Assembly: GCA_900556395.1 (NCBI GenBank)
Contig: USOQ01000037.1
Location: 1 to 26,581 of the forward strand
Length of the DNA: 26,581 bases
Reading direction: 5' to 3'
Source: Candidatus Segatella caccae
Lineage (GTDB): Bacteria > Bacteroidota > Bacteroidia > Bacteroidales > Bacteroidaceae
The notes beneath the pieces are model-generated. The model was not told where the DNA came from. It was given only the letters and a program-made list of their open reading frames with translations, and did not search any database. A program made the position numbers and the translations under genes. Below are positions 25,109-26,581 of the stretch, piece by piece (within the stretch, counting starts at the first letter, position 1; each line of letters begins with the position of its first letter).

Positions 25109-25215
25109 CATTTGAAGTTGCTTTTTATGGCATATTTTTCCATTTGTGCATCAAAAACTTTGCAGAAGTCATCCGCAATACAGAAAATTTCAGTAACTTT
25201 GTCCTCGGTGATCAT
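25075..25215 (-). pseudogene. Transposase N-terminal fragment (IS982-like), fused to repeat copy 3
   Basis: ATG 25215 opens a frame whose first 34 or so residues (MITEDKVTEIFCIADDFCKV...) resemble the N-terminus of IS982-type Bacteroidota transposases, where a KVTEIFxxxDDFCK start is typical. After residue 34 the frame enters the dispersed repeat and ends at 25075 (LPTVAEELRQ), so the transposase is cut off at the junction near 25108. The rest of the roughly 300-residue enzyme is absent. It is a relic of an insertion sequence damaged by recombination with the repeat. The family name is from memory of the motif. Confidence 0.65.
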
Positions 25216-25416
25216 AGCGATTATTGTTTGTAAACTTTTGATTTTAACACTTTAAAGTTACAGCAATTTCGCCAATCACCAAATTTTCAAGCACTTATAT
25301 TTCTTCGAACTCACGTAATGTTTTAGCTAAGTTCCATGTGAAATAGCCACGATTCTAACACTTATCGGTATTCAGATGTGATATTTTTCTTTTTATAAAA
25401 GAAGACCCCAGAAAAA
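25216..25416. other. Non-coding AT-rich gap between IS remnant and DUF3791 promoter
   Basis: I see no ORF with family character, terminator or RNA gene here. The part next to the transposase start may be the residual end of the insertion sequence. ATAGCCACGATTCTAACACT and the surrounding sequence show no recognised signal. Confidence 0.4.
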
Positions 25417-25448
25417 GTTGGTGATTTCGAAATATTTCATTATATTTG
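25417..25448 (+). promoter_or_regulatory. Promoter of the DUF3791-DUF3990 module
   Basis: GTTG (25417-25420), 20 bp, TATATTTG (25441-25448), a perfect -7 element. Start near 25455 gives a 20-nt leader to ATG 25475 and rules out the upstream frame start at 25418. Confidence 0.7.
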
Positions 25449-25474
25449 CAATTAAAATTATAAAAGCGGATAAT

Positions 25475-25699
25475 ATGGATTTGACTCATAATATAATTGA
25501 ATATGTGAACTGCTGCGTTGGTGCTTTTGCGAATCGTTTTAAGCTTTCATCTGCTGATTCGTACGCCTATTTGCGTAGATTTAAAGGAATAGATTTCCTT
25601 CTTGATTGCTATGCAGCTGAGCATACTCTTTCTATAGAGGATGCGGTGGAGGATATTACTATGTTGTGCAAAAAGAATGGAGGACGAATCGGATGCTAA
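25475..25699 (+). CDS. DUF3791-family small protein (first of module)
   Basis: A 74-residue cytosolic protein starting at ATG 25475 (MDLTHNIIEYVNCCVGAFANRF...). The pattern IIEYVNxCVxxFAxRFxLSxxxAYxYLxxFKGIDFLxxxYxxxHTLSxxDAVxDI is that of DUF3791, a small helical family that usually sits beside DUF3990 genes. It overlaps the next gene by 7 nt, so the two are translationally coupled. By position it is a candidate antitoxin or chaperone for the DUF3990 protein. No DNA-binding motif is obvious. The third gene may be related. Confidence 0.8.
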   Translation: MDLTHNIIEYVNCCVGAFANRFKLSSADSYAYLRRFKGIDFLLDCYAAEHTLSIEDAVEDITMLCKKNGGRIGC

Positions 25700-26178
25700 A
25701 ATTATATCATGGTAGCAATGTTGTGATAGATAAAATAGATTTAAGTCTTTCACGAAAAGGCAAGGATTTTGGATGTGGCTTTTATCTGAATCCAAAAGAA
25801 TCGCAAGCAATGGAAATGGCAGTTCGTACTGCTCAAAGACTGCAGGAGGGAACACCGGTAGTTAATACTTACTTGTTTGATGACAGCTTGCTTATGGAAG
25901 ATTCTACAGCTTTAGCCGTAAAAGTCTTTGAAGATTATTCTGAAGAATGGGCAGAATTCATTTTGATGAATAGAAGGAATATGACTTCTACGCCTGCTCA
26001 TCCTTACGATATAGTTATCGGTCCGATTGCAGACGATACGGTGGGTCTCCAAATGCGTCGCTTTATCCAAGGCTATATCGGTATTGACAGAATGATTGAA
26101 GAACTGCGTTTCAAAAAGCCTGCTGTTCAGTATTTCTTTGGAACAGAAAAAGCTGTTAGTTACTTAAAGAAGATTTGA
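25693..26178 (+). CDS. DUF3990 protein, ADP-ribosyltransferase-like
   Basis: A 161-residue protein from ATG 25693; the longer frame from 25666 would run back into the first gene. The N-terminus LYHGS (His6) and GKDFGCGFYLNPKESQA (Gly29-Phe-Tyr31) match the first two motifs of the His-Tyr class of ADP-ribosyltransferase folds (DarT/PARP/diphtheria-toxin type), and DUF3990 is placed in that superfamily to my knowledge. The third catalytic position is less clear: QYFFGTEKAVSYL near the C-terminus fits the usual DUF3990 ending with Gln in place of the Glu seen in classical H-Y-E enzymes. It would transfer ADP-ribose from NAD to a protein, RNA or DNA target, or may have lost activity. It is flanked by one small gene on each side, overlapping the first. 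Confidence 0.82.
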   Translation: MLKLYHGSNVVIDKIDLSLSRKGKDFGCGFYLNPKESQAMEMAVRTAQRLQEGTPVVNTYLFDDSLLMEDSTALAVKVFEDYSEEWAEFILMNRRNMTSTPAHPYDIVIGPIADDTVGLQMRRFIQGYIGIDRMIEELRFKKPAVQYFFGTEKAVSYLKKI

Positions 26179-26180
26179 TT

Positions 26181-26402
26181 ATGAATGAAGATGTTCAGTT
26201 TCAGATAGAATGCCTCTCTACTGAATTGGTTGAGATGCTGATGCAGAAGTATGGATGGGATGTGAAGAAAGCTCTGGATGAGTTGTATTCTTCAGAAACC
26301 TACAAGCGCCTGTGTAATCCAGCCTGTGGTTTGTATTACGAAGGAGCTGTATATGTTTTCTCTTATTTGGAGAATGAGATGGAAACTGGAGTGGTAAAAT
26401 AA
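26181..26402 (+). CDS. Small DUF3791-like protein (third of module)
   Basis: A 73-residue acidic helical protein. ATG 26181 is 3 bp after the DUF3990 stop; a TTG at 26175 is possible but unneeded. The sequence (FQIECLSTELVEMLMQKYGWDVKKALDELYSSETYKRLCNP...GLYYEGAVYVFSYLENE) shows a DUF3791-type ALDxLYxSxTYxxLxNPxxGLYYxGxxYVFxYLxxE pattern. Having two small partners around the ART-like gene suggests a three-part toxin-immunity or regulatory unit. The operon ends with a perfect terminator palindrome immediately after. Confidence 0.78.
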   Translation: MNEDVQFQIECLSTELVEMLMQKYGWDVKKALDELYSSETYKRLCNPACGLYYEGAVYVFSYLENEMETGVVK

Positions 26403-26406
26403 TGGT

Positions 26407-26441
26407 AATTGTGAACGCATGCGTTCACAATTTTGTTTTCT
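26407..26441 (+). terminator. Intrinsic terminator of the DUF3791-DUF3990 module
   Basis: A perfect palindrome (26407-26432, AATTGTGAACG / CGTTCACAATT with CATG centre) is followed by TTTTGTTTTC. It lies 4 bp after the stop codon at 26402. Confidence 0.85.
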
Positions 26442-26460
26442 AACCACATCGTCTTATCTT

Positions 26461-26581
26461 ATACTCAACTTTCGCAAATGAGGAAGTTAAAGGAGTTAAG
26501 ACGTATGTCTTGCTGCTCAAAAACTACGCCAAAAAGACTATTGTCTTAACTCCTCAGCGACCATAGGGAGCGATAACTCCT
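26461..26581 (-). repeat. Dispersed GAGTTA-type structured repeat, copy 4 (runs off window)
   Basis: The same element as copy 3, in the same orientation, with end motif TACTCAACTTTCGCA, then AGGAAGTTAAAGGAGTTAAG, AAGACTATTGTCTTAACTCC and CGACCATAGGGAGCGATAAC. It extends past the end of the window. Confidence 0.8.

Noticed and set aside
25693..26178. Calling the DUF3990 gene a DarT DNA ADP-ribosyltransferase
   Set aside because: Only the His and Tyr motifs are shared; the third catalytic position differs and no DarG macrodomain partner is present.

Overview
The window looks like a chromosomal segment of a Bacteroidota gut or oral commensal, most likely Prevotella/Segatella. The reasons are a SusC/SusD pair, several promoters matching the Bacteroidota consensus (TTTG, about 19-20 bp, TAnnTTTG), A-rich leaders in place of strong Shine-Dalgarno sites, BACON and DUF4953-type proteins, and many short A-rich and GAGTTA-type intergenic repeats. 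The genus is inferred from protein and repeat style, not from a search.

Layout. (1) 106-1452 (+): a secreted GH28-type glycosidase. It converges on the trp operon across a strong bidirectional hairpin. (2) 8549-1546 (-): a complete seven-gene tryptophan operon in the order trpD-C-F-A-B-E-G. It is headed by a Bacteroidota promoter, a 20-residue leader peptide with three consecutive Trp codons, and an intrinsic terminator hairpin, which together form a classical leader-peptide attenuator. (3) 8992-21707 (+): an outer-membrane/secreted locus. It holds a large HExxHxxGxxHN zinc peptidase, SusC, SusD, a small secreted protein, a leucine-rich-repeat protein and an M6-type metallopeptidase with a BACON domain. 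The last three share a C-terminal sorting-like module. Two peptidases and no glycosidase suggest protein or peptide use rather than glycan use. (4) 21713-23151: a RhuM-family gene with an N-terminal zinc ribbon, bracketed by 71-bp direct repeats that each contain a terminator. (5) 23247-24634: a 44-codon small ORF, rpe, and a convergent ECF-type sigma factor that overlaps the end of rpe. (6) 24828-26581: an accessory stretch with a GC-rich 28-bp perfect inverted repeat, a transposase fragment fused to a dispersed repeat, and a compact DUF3791-DUF3990-DUF3791 three-gene module resembling an ADP-ribosyltransferase toxin unit.

A dispersed, highly self-complementary repeat of about 120-160 bp occurs four times (near 8650, 11616, 24974 and 26461). 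A second repeat type, tandem GTAAAAA/GGTAAAA units, lies directly in front of the GH28 gene, trpC and trpA, and also supplies the end of trpF.

The most notable items are the trp leader-peptide attenuator, the rotated trp gene order, the ART-like three-gene module, the repeat-bracketed zinc-ribbon RhuM cassette, and the uncharacterised dispersed repeats.
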